Below are positions 12,467 to 24,501 of a DNA stretch of 64,000 nucleotides, in pieces; the first letter of the stretch is position 1; each line of letters begins with the position of its first letter. This DNA comes from Pleodorina starrii. Its lineage: Eukaryota; Chlorophyta; Chlorophyceae; Chlamydomonadales; Volvocaceae. The stretch lies in contig BRXU01000010.1 in the NCBI GenBank assembly GCA_030267565.1, positions 1,546,501 to 1,610,500 of the forward strand. Reading direction: 5' to 3'. The notes under the pieces were generated by a model. The model had not been told where the DNA came from. It worked only from the letters and a program-made list of their open reading frames with translations, and did not search any database. Both the position numbers and the translations under genes were made by a program.

Positions 12467-12950
12467 CCACTACACAAGCAAGTCGCCGACTGTGGCGACC
12501 GCGCTCGGCTCTGCGCGCCGCAGCCGGATGGCATCCCCACACGCAGCCGCCGCCTCAACCTAACCCAGCACTGCCCGCCCCCCGTCATCGCGCTCGCGGG
12601 GCAATCGCATTTGCGTATGTCGCGAGAATGTGGCCGGTTAATTCACTTCGGCCCCAAACTCAAAACCGACATATTTACCTAATCATCGATACACGTCGCG
12701 TCGCAAGAACCATGTGATAACAGCTACCAATGGAGCAACACGCCTGCGCCCACACCCGGGGTGTCCCGGGGACCGTCTCCTCGATCCTTCTCCATCCCTC
12801 CCTCGAGCCCCCACGTCCCCCTCGCTGAGGATGCCTCATCCCGCGCATTCGGCAGCTGAAACCCCCACATCGGCCGCCCCCCCTGCGCTACACTCAGCCC
12901 GCGCCTTCATCCCAGCGCCGCTCCGGAACCCTACCCCGCGCCCACCCGCC

Positions 12951-15900
12951 TCACGCCCCCGCAGGCTGCGGCATCTGTGGCTGCGCCGGCACGGTCTCGG
13001 CCGCGGCAACGACAGCCGCCGTGACTCTTCCCGGCACCGCCACCGCGCCTGCGGCCGCTTCGCCTGCGGCTGCTGGACTGCCGCTGCCGTTGGCCGCCTG
13101 CACCTCGTTGCGCTTCGCTGCCACCCTCTCCATGGCTTTGCGGTGCGCCTCCTCGATCGGGTGCCAGTCGCCCTCGCCGCCCAACTCCCGGGGAAGCAAC
13201 TGCAACGGGGGAAAGGGGGCGACGGAGTGCGTCGTGTGGACGGACGCGCGAGGTAGGGCGGCGGTACAGGGAAAGGAGGGCGGCAGGGAGCGGGAGAATG
13301 TCTGGAAGGACATTGGTTTGGGCGAAACCTGGGTGGGACGGTGGAAGCCAGACAGGTCGGGTGAGGGGGGGGCTGGGAGGGGCGGCATGCCACCGGGGTC
13401 CTACTTGTGCTGTGTGGACGTGGTAAAGCGAGCACTGCACTGCCGATATCGTGACCGTATCACGTGCAGGGTCAAACCACGATGGGATGAGCCCCCACCC
13501 CACCCCACCGAACTACTTGCCCTGCGGATCAGGGGCAGTGCCCGCTACTGCGCATCCTGCTCGCCCCCACCCCACCCCACCCTACCTGGAGGTCGAACAC
13601 CTTTTCAAACTCGTCGTGGGCGTTCTTGGCGAATACAAAGTTGATCTTGGTCTTGGTCACGGGGTCCACCTGAGGAAGGGGGCGGAGGGGGGTGGGGGTG
13701 GGGCAAGTGGGTCTTGGGGGCCGGACGGGGGGCAGGGCTGGCGGGTCGGCAGAGGGCCAGAAGGACAGAGACGCCGGGCGGGTGCCGTTGGGGCCGTGGA
13801 GCAGAGCAGGCGGAATCACAGCAATCAAGCAAAGCGAAGCGATGGGGTAGAGTATATGTGCATTGCGAAGTTGGTACTGGTTGCGGCCACCAAGAGAAAC
13901 ACAAAGACAAGTCACGAAGCCCAGATGTCACACGTAATCTAGCTCGATAAGCGAGGGTGGATGGGGGCGGTCATAGGGCGGGCGAAGGCATGCCGGTGTC
14001 AGGCCAGGCCGAGGGGCGCTACACGGGTGTACGCAACGGACCACGCCCCGTCTGCTGCTCACAAAGGGGCTGGCTGCCCGCCAGAGGGCGTAGAAGGCCA
14101 CGGGCGCCTCGTACAGGAACAGCCGGCCTAGGCGCTCAGGGTCTGCGGGGCGAGGGCAGCAAGGGGGGTGGGGGCGCAGATCAGGGTGCGCCCTGCATGG
14201 AGAATGGGAGTGCGAAGCCCTGCGTCGGCTATGCAGCAGCAGTGCACTCGGCAAGCATGCATGCGCGCGCCAAGACCAGTGACTGTTGCCAGCACGCGCC
14301 TGGGCGCGCGGATATGTTCGACGAGAATGGCTGTACGCAATGGGGATATGGGGTGGATGCATGCACATTTCAAGGTACCGGCAACGGGGGGCTGACGCAG
14401 AGCAACAGCCCCCTGTTTGTCGAAGGGCAGACACCGCTGTGAAGGAGATTCCAACAGCCTGCAAGTCCACTCCTACAGGAGGAATGGACCCCCCCTCAGA
14501 CCTGCCCCACACCCCTCCGCCCCTCCGTCTCCGCTGCGGTATCTTCTTTTAACACCCCTCCGCCCTACCGACCCGGCCACCTACAGTGGTTTTGGAGCAG
14601 CTCGAACATGACCTGCATCGCCGTCAGGTCGGCGTTCTTCATGCCCAGATCTGAGGACGGCACAGGCGGCCCCAACGAGAGGGGCAGAGGAGAGGGGCAG
14701 GGGAGGCACCAGGCGGAGCTCGGAGAAGGGGGCGTGTGACCGGGGTGTCCGGCAGCAGCCACATCCCAGTCACCCGGCTGGAACGGGCGGCGGCGCAGCC
14801 CCGTGGCGCCACACCAGCAGTGCGGCCTCACCGGGTGCCCCCACACGCGCTGGCGCTCAAGCCGGGCAGAATGCCAGAAAGGCAGGCTCGTCCCCTCCCG
14901 CCCCTGGACACCAGCCGCAGAAATTCCCAGATGTCGATTACTTCTGGTCACCCGCTTCCTCAGAGCTTCCCCGCAGGGCTGTCGCCTACGGTTCCACCAT
15001 TGCCCACTATCACCCGCAACTGAAAGACGCGGCGTGTCCGCGGCCAACCCAGCTGAGCCGCCCAGCCCCCCGGCTCCGACTCCTGGCAGGGTAGGATATC
15101 AAAGCGCCGGCCTGACCCACACCCTCTCTATCCCTCCCCGCGCCGGGTAGCTACTCTAGCTCCGCACTCACCTCGCAGGTCAAACAAGCCCGTGAACTTG
15201 CCGTCCCAGTCGGCGTGGGAATCCCTGCAGGTGGCAATGGAGGGACAAAGGAGGGAAGGGGCTTGAAAAGGCAACACCCGCACCGAGGTGGGGTAACGGA
15301 GACCGGCCGGGCCAACGGATCCGGCGATACAGGGACGGGGCAGAAGATCCGGTTCGCGCTGTGCCCCGCAGGCAGCTGCCAAGTGCCAACCCGGTCGCCT
15401 CCCTTACACCGCTGCGGCGTGCGGCCTCATCTTTGTTGTTACCAACCCTACTGTCTACTTGCCGGACCCCCTCAGTGCGGCGACCCCCGGCGTCCCGGAG
15501 CCAAAAGACAGACGGCCGCCGGCCTTGTGCCCTCCGGCTCCGGACTGGGGGCGCCCCCGGGCCACAGGTTGCCGCCCCCCATCGCACTCCAGGCTTCCGC
15601 TCCGTTCCGCCCTGTGCTGGTCCCGCTCTGCACTCCTCAGCTCTGCGCTGCGCTGCTGTGTGCTCACTGCGCCGTGCCGGTTGCTATGCTGTGCCCAGCC
15701 GCACCATGACCTGCAGCGCCACCGCCACCCCACCACCCCACCGCCCCGCCGCCCGCTCTCCCTCTCTCTCTCTGTCGCTGCCTCCCGCTCACCCAATGGC
15801 CACGGCGGTGTCCAGTGCATAGGTGCAGAAGGCCATGGCGTCCTCCTTGGTCTCAAACTTGCGGTGCCGGGCGCCCACTCCCAACACGATGGGCCGCCCC

Positions 15901-17241
15901 GTGCGGTCCAGGCCCTGAAGGAACACCTGCGGGTGCGGTGCGGGGATGGGGGGAGCGAGGGGAGGAGGGGAGGGGACGTGTCAAGGGGAGGTCAAGGGGG
16001 TGTGGCGTCACATGGAGCGCCGGTGTCATGGGCGATGATGGAGAGACGCGGTGAGGACGTGGGGCTTGCTGTGGCCACCCGCACTGCCGCAGAGCCAGGG
16101 GATGGCAGAGCTACACCTCCATCCCCCATAAGTCTCACCCCATTTGAGACCACGCCGCACCAGGCGGCCCCACTCTGTGCGCACGCGTGTGCACACACAC
16201 AAACACCAACACGCTTTTGTGTTAATGCATTTATACAGCTGTCATAGGTGAGCTTCTTTGCTCGTCAGTGGGTTTCGTCGCCGTCGCGTTCACTTACACG
16301 CACAGCATTGTGGCGTGAGTGAGCTTGCTCTGGCCAGGGATCAGCCGTTGATAGCACACCTACAACTCAGCCGCATTGTCGCATGTCTTATGCTCCTGTA
16401 CCGCTGGGTGGGTGGGGCATCTGCCGGAGCCTTTGCCAAATGCTCCACACTCCCAAGGGAAACCCCCTTATCCTTTTGTTCTGTGGCAACCGGGACTAAA
16501 CAACACACACACACAAAAACACACACGCCGCCCGCGCACCTTCTTGTGTTGCAGGTTGACTTGCACTCCGTGGTGCGCCTCCTCCACGGGGCGTCCCGGG
16601 CCTCGCCGCCAGGCTATGTGCTTCTCAAGCATGGCGGCAGCGGCCTGGGCGTGTGGGAGGGGAGGGGGGGGGGCAGGTTTTTACAACAAGTACTTGGGGC
16701 AAAGGGCCGGGCTGTGGGCTCAAGTTTGAGTGTAGGCACACGCCTGAGACCGCCAAGTGTGCGAGGTGAGAGGGATACAGGCGCGGGGGGCGAGGACGGT
16801 ACGCCACTGGGGACGGCGCGGGGAAAGGGAATTCGTGGGGCCCCAAATGCGGTAAGCATATGAAATAGATAGGTCGAGCCCCTCTAGCTGCCCGACATAA
16901 ACATATTTCAGACAGACTGGGTTTCCGGGACGGTATGCTATGGACTTATCCAGTTTATGCGGCGGCAAATGTGCGTCTAGGGCGTCCAGGAAACGGCGCT
17001 TGTGCTTAGCTCATTACTGCCCCACTCCGGATGAGTAGCCCGACAGCTTGGTTGCCGCTGCGCTTCGAGAGCGGCGCACCTTGACATCGCCTTTACGCGC
17101 GACGAGCCAGCGCGTTAAGAGCTTGTCTGTCAGCCCCTCCTCATAGGCGCTCAAGAGAACCTCATTCGAATCGGGTGGCAGGAGCTTACGAAGCTCGTCA
17201 AAGTCGTGCTGTGTCGGCGTATAGGGCGGATGTGGAGACAT
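12951..17241 (-). CDS. CRAL-TRIO (Sec14-like) lipid-binding protein, 310 residues
   Basis: Eight exons: 17241-17080, 16644-16540, 15926-15793, 15224-15172, 14650-14585, 14142-14063, 13669-13586 and 13199-12951 (TGA). All phases agree. The N-terminal helical CRAL-TRIO-N segment (residues about 10-85) includes LTRWLVARKGDV and MLEKHIAWRR. The lipid-binding lobe follows with GLDRTGRPIV, then LLQNHYPERLGRLFLYEAP, FVDPVTKTKINFV and LLPRELGGEG, which is the diagnostic order for Sec14/CRAL-TRIO domains. Such proteins bind or exchange phosphatidylinositol and other lipids at membranes. The ligand cannot be read from sequence. The tail after about residue 265 is Ala-rich and disordered. No signal or transit peptide is evident. 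The start ATG at 17241 gives a compact first exon, and the gene is divergent from the M16 homologue, about 300 bp away. Confidence 0.92.
14519..14555 (+). repeat. Dispersed intronic element, copy F (CRAL-TRIO intron 5)
   Basis: It contains CCGTCTCCGCTGCGGTATC followed by a T-rich and then C-rich end, matching the copy at 20860. It lies in the intron 14584-14143, antisense to the gene. The 5' third of the element is missing or diverged. Confidence 0.6.
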
Positions 17242-17544
17242 GCTTTCGTGACTCTTAAACAGCTCAAGTAATCACCGCAGGTAAGTAGTCGTTTGTGGGT
17301 AGCAGGTAGAGCTCATTAACTATCCTGTCGATAAATATTCAAGAACGTATATATATGCAACGATATACAAGCTCAACGTTATTCAGTAGCAAGCTGTCGA
17401 CATGAAGTTGGCGTGTCGCCGTACTACTCACAACAAATTATTAATATTCCTGTGTCTGTGAAGACGTGTCACACGCCCGACGTTCTGCGCTGTGTCACAT
17501 CATCGGGAACAAAGCTCCATTGCCACGACACACCCAACAACCCT
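17242..17544. promoter_or_regulatory. Divergent promoter region between the CRAL-TRIO and M16 genes
   Basis: About 300 bp separate the two start codons. The segment is AT-richer than its flanks and has a TATATATA run near 17348-17356. That run could act as a TATA element for the plus-strand gene. No further element is recognised. Confidence 0.4.
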
Positions 17545-20500
17545 ATGCCCAACGCAGCGGTCGCCTGCCCGCGCCAGGCTCCGCGCGACAACAGCGTATG
17601 GCCATCCTTACCTCGCCCAGCCGCGCAGCAGCCCGCGACGCTTCTACGACCCCCATTCTCCAGCCCTTTCCGGCGCCATTTTCATCGCCGCTGCGACACC
17701 CTCGCTCTTAGCCCGGGCTCCAGCGCCTTCATCCGCGCCACCCGCAACCCCGCCGGACCTCACCAAAACCACCACCGCATCCACACCCAAGGCGATGCCA
17801 GCGGCGGCGCCAACCATGCTGCTGTCAGTACCAGCGGAAGAACGATATACCACCAGCCGACCAGCCCGGCGCCTACCTCGCTGTCCGCCATCCCGCTTCC
17901 GCAGCCTCCCGCAACCCCAGCACGGGCACGGGCACCTCCCTCCCGCCCCGATGACAGCCCCTCCCCACTGCAAGCCGCAGCGCGCTCCGCAGCCGCCTTG
18001 CTATTAGCGACCAGCTTGACCCTGTCCACGGCACTAGGCCCGGCAGCAGCAGCGGCCGGACTGCTGCTTCCGCCACCGCCGCAGCAGCAGGTCTCGCCGC
18101 CTGTGGCAGCCGCGGCCGCAGCCGTTGGCGGCAGCCTCAGCGGCGGCGCTGCCGCGGAGGCTCTGTCCAGCAGCGCCGCGGCGGCCTCCGTCGTGTCGGC
18201 AGCTCCGCCCCTCCGCTTCACCGGACCAGAGGTGCTGGACCAGCTGCCACCTCTGCCCACTGAGTTCCCGCCGCTGCCGGAGCTCAGGCTGCCGTCGTAC
18301 ACCACGGTACGGCGGCCAGTGAGCGCGTGAAAGGGCATGGGATTCAGTGGATTCAGTTCGGTGCGATTCCGGAGCGGACGTGGGTGCGCAACGCTCGCGA
18401 AAGCCAGGTGCCGTTCCGCTCCGCCGGATAGCGCAACCGATTGCGTCACTCACTCATTCTCGCTATCCCGCGGTCTCTCAAGAGGCCTGGGGGAGCTGGG
18501 GGTGGTGGGGTGGTGGGGTGGTGGGATGGGTAAAAAAAGAAGATACCACAGAGAAGGGACGGAGACGGCGGTGGTGGGGTGGGCTGGGCCTGCCGGCATT
18601 GGGTGTTTCTCAGTACCTGCCAGGGTGCTGTGCTGCCCGTCCTGTGTGCCACCTGCAACCTCGCCCGTGTGCTGCCTGCCGGATAGGGTGTGGCGCATAC
18701 CCCTCCCGCTCGCCCGCGTTACCGGTTACCGCACCTTACCCACCCTCCCCGCCGCTCTGCCCCCTCCCCCGCTCCGCCCCGTCTCCTGGGCGCCCAGGCC
18801 AAGCTCCGTAACGGTCTGCGCGTGTTCGTACTGAGGGACGATGAGGTGCCGCTGGTGAGGGCGACGCTGCTCATGCGGGGAGGGCAGTACGGCAGCCCGC
18901 CGGACAAGGTGGGTGCGAGGCGGGTGGGCGGGCAGGCGGGCAGGCGGGCGGGCGGGGAAGGCAGAGCCGGGCCTGCTGGGGACATGTGTGTAGGGGGGGG
19001 GGGCGGGCAGGTCGCGGAGGCGGGGTGGGAGAGGTTCTGGGCAGGACGTCTTGTCGGGGCAGCCCAGCGGCCCAGTGCGCCTCTTGACCCACGCTGACGG
19101 GAGATGGCCGCCTCCGCCCACCCACCCACCCACCCATGCACCCACCAGTCCGCACACCCCGCCTGAACAACCCTCCCTCGCTGATCTTACCACCCAAACA
19201 ACCGATGGGGCGGGGCAGGCCCTTGGGTAATTGGCTCCCCACCTACCTCCCGTCATCCACCACCCGCACACCGCCCGCATGGAACCGAGCCCCCACCCCC
19301 CTTTCCCGTGGATAACAACTCCCCCGCCCCGCTCTCCCCCCCGGTATCTTCTTTTTACCCCCCTTGTCAGATTGGCCTCGCCTCCCTGACTGCCCTGGTT
19401 CAGCGAGCGGGTGGCAGCACCGCCCACCCCTCCTCCTCCCTGGACTCCCGGCTTGAGGACCTGGCCGCCAGCATTGAGCTGGGGGCGGGTCCCCAGGCGG
19501 TCAGTGCGGACATGCAGTGCCTGGCGGAGGATGCGGAGGAGGTGCTGGGCCTTATGGCGGAGCTGGTCAGGTGGGGGCCGGGGGGGGGCGGGGGGGGGGA
19601 GACTGGAGAGAGAGAGAGGGGCGGGGCCGGGGGTCGGGGGTCGGCGAGGAGGGTGATGGAGAAGAGCAGCAGCAAGTTTACCGAGGCGACCCCCCTCCCC
19701 CTTGGCGGATGGACCCCTACCAGGCTTACCAGTAGCCAATACGGTAGCCAGGCAGGGAGGCAGGGCGGGAGGGAGGGAGGGGCACCACACCGCCCCGCAA
19801 CAGCCCTCCTACGTCTCTTTCCTCCTTTCCCGGGCGCCCTTCCGGTGCTTCGATTGGCCTCTTTTCCATCGCACGTTTCCACCTGTCAGCTGATCAGCCT
19901 GTCTCCAACTTGGCCCCCTTTGGACTGCCGTACTTGTCCCCTCTTCCTTCCCTCCCTCCGTCCCCCGGCTGCGGTCTCATCTTGATCCCTCCCCCGAGCA
20001 TATCACTCCCTGACCCCCCGCTCCCCGCACAGGACCCCCCTGCTCCCCGCCGACAAGCTGGCCCTGTACCAGGCCCAAATACTCAACGCCCTGGACCACC
20101 AGAACGACTCCCCCTCCGCCATCGCCCGCCGCAAGATCACCAAGCTGCTCTACGGCCCCGACTCCATCTACGCGCGCAGCCCCACCCGACCCGGCATCTC
20201 CTCCATCTCCCCCGCCGACCTGCGGGCCTACGCAGCAGCCTGGGAGCGGCCCGACGCGGCGGTGCTGGGGCTGCTGGGGCCCTTCGAGCCGCGGGAGATG
20301 CTTGCGCTGGTGGAGCGGGAGTTTGGGGACTGGGCGCCCGCGCCGGGGCAGCCGGAGCAGCCGCCGCCCGTGCCGCGCGGCGCGCCGCCGGCGGTGCCTC
20401 CCGGGGCGGTGCGCGGCGCTGGCGCAGCGTCGGACGCGGCCTCGTCGCTCGTATTAGCTGCAACCACGGGCGCCTCGGCCTCAGCCGGATCTGGAACCGC

Positions 20501-22235
20501 AGCTGCCGCAGCGGCATCTCCATCCTCGTCGGCGTTGGTTTCGGCGCCGCTGACGTCATCGGGTGTCGTAGCGGCGGCGCCGTCGGGGCGGCGGCCGGCT
20601 GTGTACTTGGTGGATCGGCCGGGCCTCACACAGGTGCGGTGCGGGGTAGGGTTGGGCAGCTTTTCGAGGGGAGGGCAGGGAAGGGCAGGGGAGGGGGGCG
20701 CACACTTGCCGCACCGAGTTTGCTACCCACAAGGACCGCCTCCATTCCCAACCCAACCCACCACTGCGCTCTCACTTCTTACCGGCCTCACACCTCACAC
20801 CTCACACCTCACACCCCAGGTTCTTCCCCCCTTGCGGCATCTCCCTTCCCCCCTCCCCCGTTCGCTAACGCCGTCTCCGTCTCCGCTGCGGTATCATTTT
20901 TTATCCCCCTTGCCCCCTCCCCCAGGCGGTGGTCCTGGCCGCCGAGCCCGGCATCTCGCTGTCTGACCCCGCCGTGTACCCCCTGGATGTGCTGGGCGGC
21001 GTGTTCAACTCGTTTGGGGGGCAGCTCTTCGACACACTGCGCTCCCGGGAGGGGCTGGCCTACTCGGTGTCGGGCAGCTGGGACACACCCGCCGACCATC
21101 AGGGGCTGTTCCTGGCAGGTGCGGCACCGGCTCCGAAACCACCTGCCTTTTCCGCTGTCGTCGCCGCCACCGCCACCGCCACCGCCCCCTGTCAGCCTGC
21201 CAGCTCGCCACTTCGGACTGTCCGCTGCCTTTGCCCCAACAAACAACAAACCATCACGGACCCGTCCAACGATTTGCAGCCCCGAACGGATGCTCGGCAT
21301 CCGGCGCTGTCCGCACCCCTCTCCGCAGTCCGCACCGCACCGCACTGCATCCTCAGACCGCCTCTTCGCCATACCACATACGTTGCCCCACATGACCTCC
21401 ATCAGGCGCTGCCCTGGCCTGCCCTGGCCTGCCAGGCAGCCCGTTTGCCAACGTCGCCTCGGCTCCTCCGTTGCGGCTGCATTGCTGCCCTGACCTGCGC
21501 TCCCATCCCCACCCCCAACCCCCCTCCACCTCCCCACAGGCGGCCAGACCTCCTCCCCGGGGGAGTTCCTGCGCTCGCTGCGGCAGCTACTGGCCCGCGC
21601 CGCGTCCGAGCCACCCAGTGAGGCGGAGCTGGAGGCCGCAAAGGCCGAGACGCTCAACTCCTTCGCCTTCAACTTCGCATCCACGGCAAATCAGATGCAG
21701 CGCATCCTGGTGTACGATCTGATCGGCCTGCCGCAGGTACGGCAGTACGGCAAAGGGAAGGCATTTTACGTGCGACGGGGATTCAGGCGGGCGGGGGCGA
21801 CGCGCTGCGCCGCGCCCTTTCGCGGCCCGATCGGCGGCGAAGGGCCGTGGGCCGCAGCAGGCGGCGCCGCCTCGCCCCAGTCCTTTTTGGCGTATCTCTC
21901 TCGGTCTCTCCCTCTCTCCCTCCGCGACCAGCGGCTGCGACCAGCGGCTCGCTTCCTTAATCCCGTTGTCCACTCCATTCTCGGTTCGCTGCCCGCTCGA
22001 CGCCCCACTGAAATCCCCGACCCCCTTCACAACGCCGCAATCGCCGCCGCAGAACTTTTTGTTCCAGTACATTCAGGGCATTGAGAAGGTACGGCAGAGT
22101 GACGTGGCCGCGGCGGCTGCGGCGCACTTGCACCCGGAGCGGCAGGCAGTTGTGGTGGTGGGGGATCGGGAGGTGGCGCAGCCTTCCCTGGAGGCGGCGG
22201 GCTTCGAGGTGCTACCCATGAGGCTGGAGGACTGA
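17545..22235 (+). CDS. M16-family peptidase homologue lacking the zinc site, probably plastid (about 748 residues)
   Basis: Exons: 17545-18306, 18798-18908, 19371-19570, 20033-20633, 20926-21118, 21540-21736 and 22053-22235 (TGA). All phases match. Exon 2 onward is a clear M16 fold: LRNGLRVFVLRDDEVPLV begins the N-terminal half, and FGGQLFDTLRSREGLAYSV marks the C-terminal half. The zinc motif HxxEH, expected near residue 293, is replaced by GLASLTALVQRAGG, so this chain cannot bind zinc there. The Arg/Tyr pair of the C-terminal half (about R599, Y604) is kept. In two-subunit M16 enzymes this is the pattern of the non-catalytic partner. Exon 1 is Pro/Ala/Arg-rich and contains a hydrophobic stretch at about residues 146-172 (LLLATSLTLSTALGPAAAAA), which suggests plastid or thylakoid targeting. 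The start within exon 1 is uncertain. A Ser/Ala-rich insertion lies in exon 4. Confidence 0.87.
18530..18575 (-). repeat. Dispersed intronic element, copy E (M16 intron 1)
   Basis: In minus orientation it reads CCGTCTCCGTC, then a diverged centre, then GGTATCTTCTTTTTTTACCC. It matches the 3' half of the element at 20860 well and the centre poorly. Confidence 0.5.
19340..19362 (+). repeat. Dispersed intronic element, partial copy G (M16 intron 2)
   Basis: Only the 3' part remains (GGTATCTTCTTTTTACCCCC). It lies just upstream of the acceptor of exon 3 at 19371 and supplies its pyrimidine tract. Confidence 0.4.
20860..20909 (+). repeat. Dispersed intronic element, copy A (M16 intron 4)
   Basis: This is the best-preserved copy. 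It starts GTTCGCTAACGCCGTCTCCG and ends GGTATCATTTTTTATCCCC. It ends about 15 bases before the 3' splice site of exon 5 (20926). Confidence 0.75.
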
Positions 22236-24501
22236 GAGCGAGAGGGAGGGAGGGAGGGAGGGAGCGTGAGGGGGAGCGGGATGGCGAAGAAGAGGGGGGA
22301 GGGGCCAGTGCTGCAGGGCTGGAGATGTTGGCTGCATAACGGGCCAAGCCCCATGGACAGCAAGGTGGGGAGGCAGCACGCCGGGCCGTGAAGGGATACT
22401 TGCCGTCCTCACATGACATTGTAACATATTATTGTGCATAAGCTCCCCCGTGGTTTGCTTGGTGGGAGGAGAAGAAGCCGGGAGTTGGCTGGCTGTGGAC
22501 GGGGGATATGAGTCGCGGTGGGTGGAGATTCGAGGGGTTTGCGCGATGGGTGGGTGTGATCCAGGCTGCGCCGCTGGTTTGTTGAATTATTATATTGATT
22601 GAAGCGGTGCGGTGGCAGCAGCGCTGTCTTTGAGCGGGATTCATCGGTGCAGAATGAAGTTGCGGCGAAGTGGTTGGTAGTGTTGTACGACCGGGTACGA
22701 ACTGCCAGTTGCTTCATTAAGGGACTTTGCCAGTTTGCCTTCGCGGTGTCGATGGAACGCCGAGTAAACAGGTGACAGATAACATGGCCAAGCCCAGGTT
22801 GCAGGCTCGCGATTATGGTACGCCCCAAGTTGTACCCGCTGGTACCCGCAAACTGTCCAGACCAAACTCGGAACATGGAACACCTAACGACTGCACTTGC
22901 AGTATGAGGGGGCATCGAGTTCACTTCTGCTTTGTGAATCAAGAGTCGCCGTCCTGCAAGCTTGCGTTGTGCCAAACGTGCCCGTGGGTCGCTCGGTAAC
23001 TGAAACGTCGCAGTTGGTCGGCGCAGCCTAAACATCAAATGATTCATTTCAGCATGCCAACACAGATTGGATGCATGTTTTGAAGCTAAGATCTCATGGC
23101 TAGAGGAATTGTCGAGGCCCGAGATGATGAGGGTGGCGCTACTTCCCACCGAATTTAACCATGGTTCTTCTGTTCAACTATAGGTCCGGCATACGTAGAT
23201 ATGTCTGTCATAGACACCACAGTTTGCTTCCTTCGCGCTGTGTATTAGATACTCTGCCCTTACCTAGCACCCCATGGGTTCCAACAACTTTTGCCAGGAA
23301 CTATCTGTTAACTCAGTATTAGGCTGGTCTTCCTCTCCCGCGTCTTAAACCTCCTGCTCTAGCCTTCTATCGAGGGTGCCTCCTGCGGCGCAGGTAACCG
23401 AAGAGAATGCAGTTTGCCGGTGCTTGGCTAGATCATTGAAACCCTGACTTGAACGCACAAAGATGCGTCTAATGGATGGCCTGTACGCATCCGTGTGGCT
23501 CTGGAGCAAGACTCACGGCTTATGTCGAACGAGTTTGGAGGCGACAGGCAGCTCCACGAGCGTGTGTGTGTGCGGTATCACGTATCTGATGTATGTGACC
23601 TACACAAGGATCAAAGTATGAGAATTTACATCTGGGTAAATCTTCAGGATGGAGTAACTCCAATCGCTCATGCTGCATCACGATTGTCACGCGGACGCGG
23701 ATACATCCTTCGGGATGCATGCAACCTCTCTAGGGCATCAAGGTTGGTGCCTACCCTTCTGCACGTGGTTCGTGCAGGGCCAGGGTCCGGTGGGTCGGTC
23801 CCCCGATGAAGCGTGGCGGTCTCTGGTTTCAGCGTGCCGAAGGACACTGACCGTCGGCCGGGGCAAGGCAGTAAGTGCAGCAGCAACGCGCAATCTCACA
23901 CCGTTGCGGTACTGTACTTAACAACGACAGTTCCGCCCGCAAATCACGCCCACCGCGATGACGACAAACGATGCAAAGGGACGGATTGGACATTTCGATG
24001 CAGTTTCGATTTTGAGGTGAGTCTCCGTGCACCCGATCTGGTCCGAGGTTCTTTTCGTCTTCGACAAAAAAAGCCGCCTGGGCCGGGCACACCGTTTCCG
24101 CGATAATAACCCGCGGGACGAACGACCCACCAAGCCGCCCCAAACTTCAAGATCCTCCCCGCAGGACTATTCGACGTCAGCAGGAACACGTGAGCGAGGG
24201 AAGCTATCGGCAGCAGCAGCACCAGCCCAGGGCCGTCTCAGCGCTGCCTGCCCCCGCAGTCCCCTGTTCCACGCCTTAAGAGGCGATCGGCAGCGTTGCT
24301 TGGGGAGGCCGCGGGCGGCATCATCCCGCACGACGCCAAGGCACTGCCGCAGCACACCTTGTACCAGCAGCAGCAGCAACAGTACGGTACCCGCAGAAGC
24401 CGTGCTTGACTACAGCTGGCTTAGCAGTCAGCGCACCCACCCTCGGCCTCGCTGATCACGTTCCGGCTGTGAACCGGCCACAAGCCTTCAGTCCTTCAGC
24501 C
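22236..24501. other. 3' UTR of M16 gene and intergenic sequence
   Basis: After the polyadenylation signal at 22420 I find no exon with family similarity on either strand up to the start codon at 24502. Open frames are under 110 codons except shadows. The last few hundred bases become GC-rich and probably form the promoter and 5' UTR of the coiled-coil gene. Confidence 0.5.
22420..22424 (+). terminator. TGTAA polyadenylation signal of the M16 gene
   Basis: TGTAA lies 185 bases after the stop codon at 22233-22235, at a typical distance for green-algal transcripts. The following sequence is AT-rich. Confidence 0.6.

Larger units (their letters stand above)
10449..12950. other. Intergenic region, no supported gene
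   Basis: This is AT-richer sequence between two minus-strand genes. Open frames reach only about 110 codons and lack domains or codon bias. It should hold the promoter of the PF16-like gene at its left and the 3' UTR of the CRAL-TRIO gene at its right. A two-copy tandem repeat lies at 12323-12466. I see no RNA gene. Confidence 0.5.

Noticed and set aside
18726..19790. 354-codon minus-strand open frame
   Set aside because: It is Pro/Arg/Gly-rich, antisense to M16 exons and introns, with no recognisable motif.
19910..21493. 527-codon plus-strand open frame
   Set aside because: It crosses several M16 introns in the wrong frame. The correct exons with M16 motifs lie in other frames.
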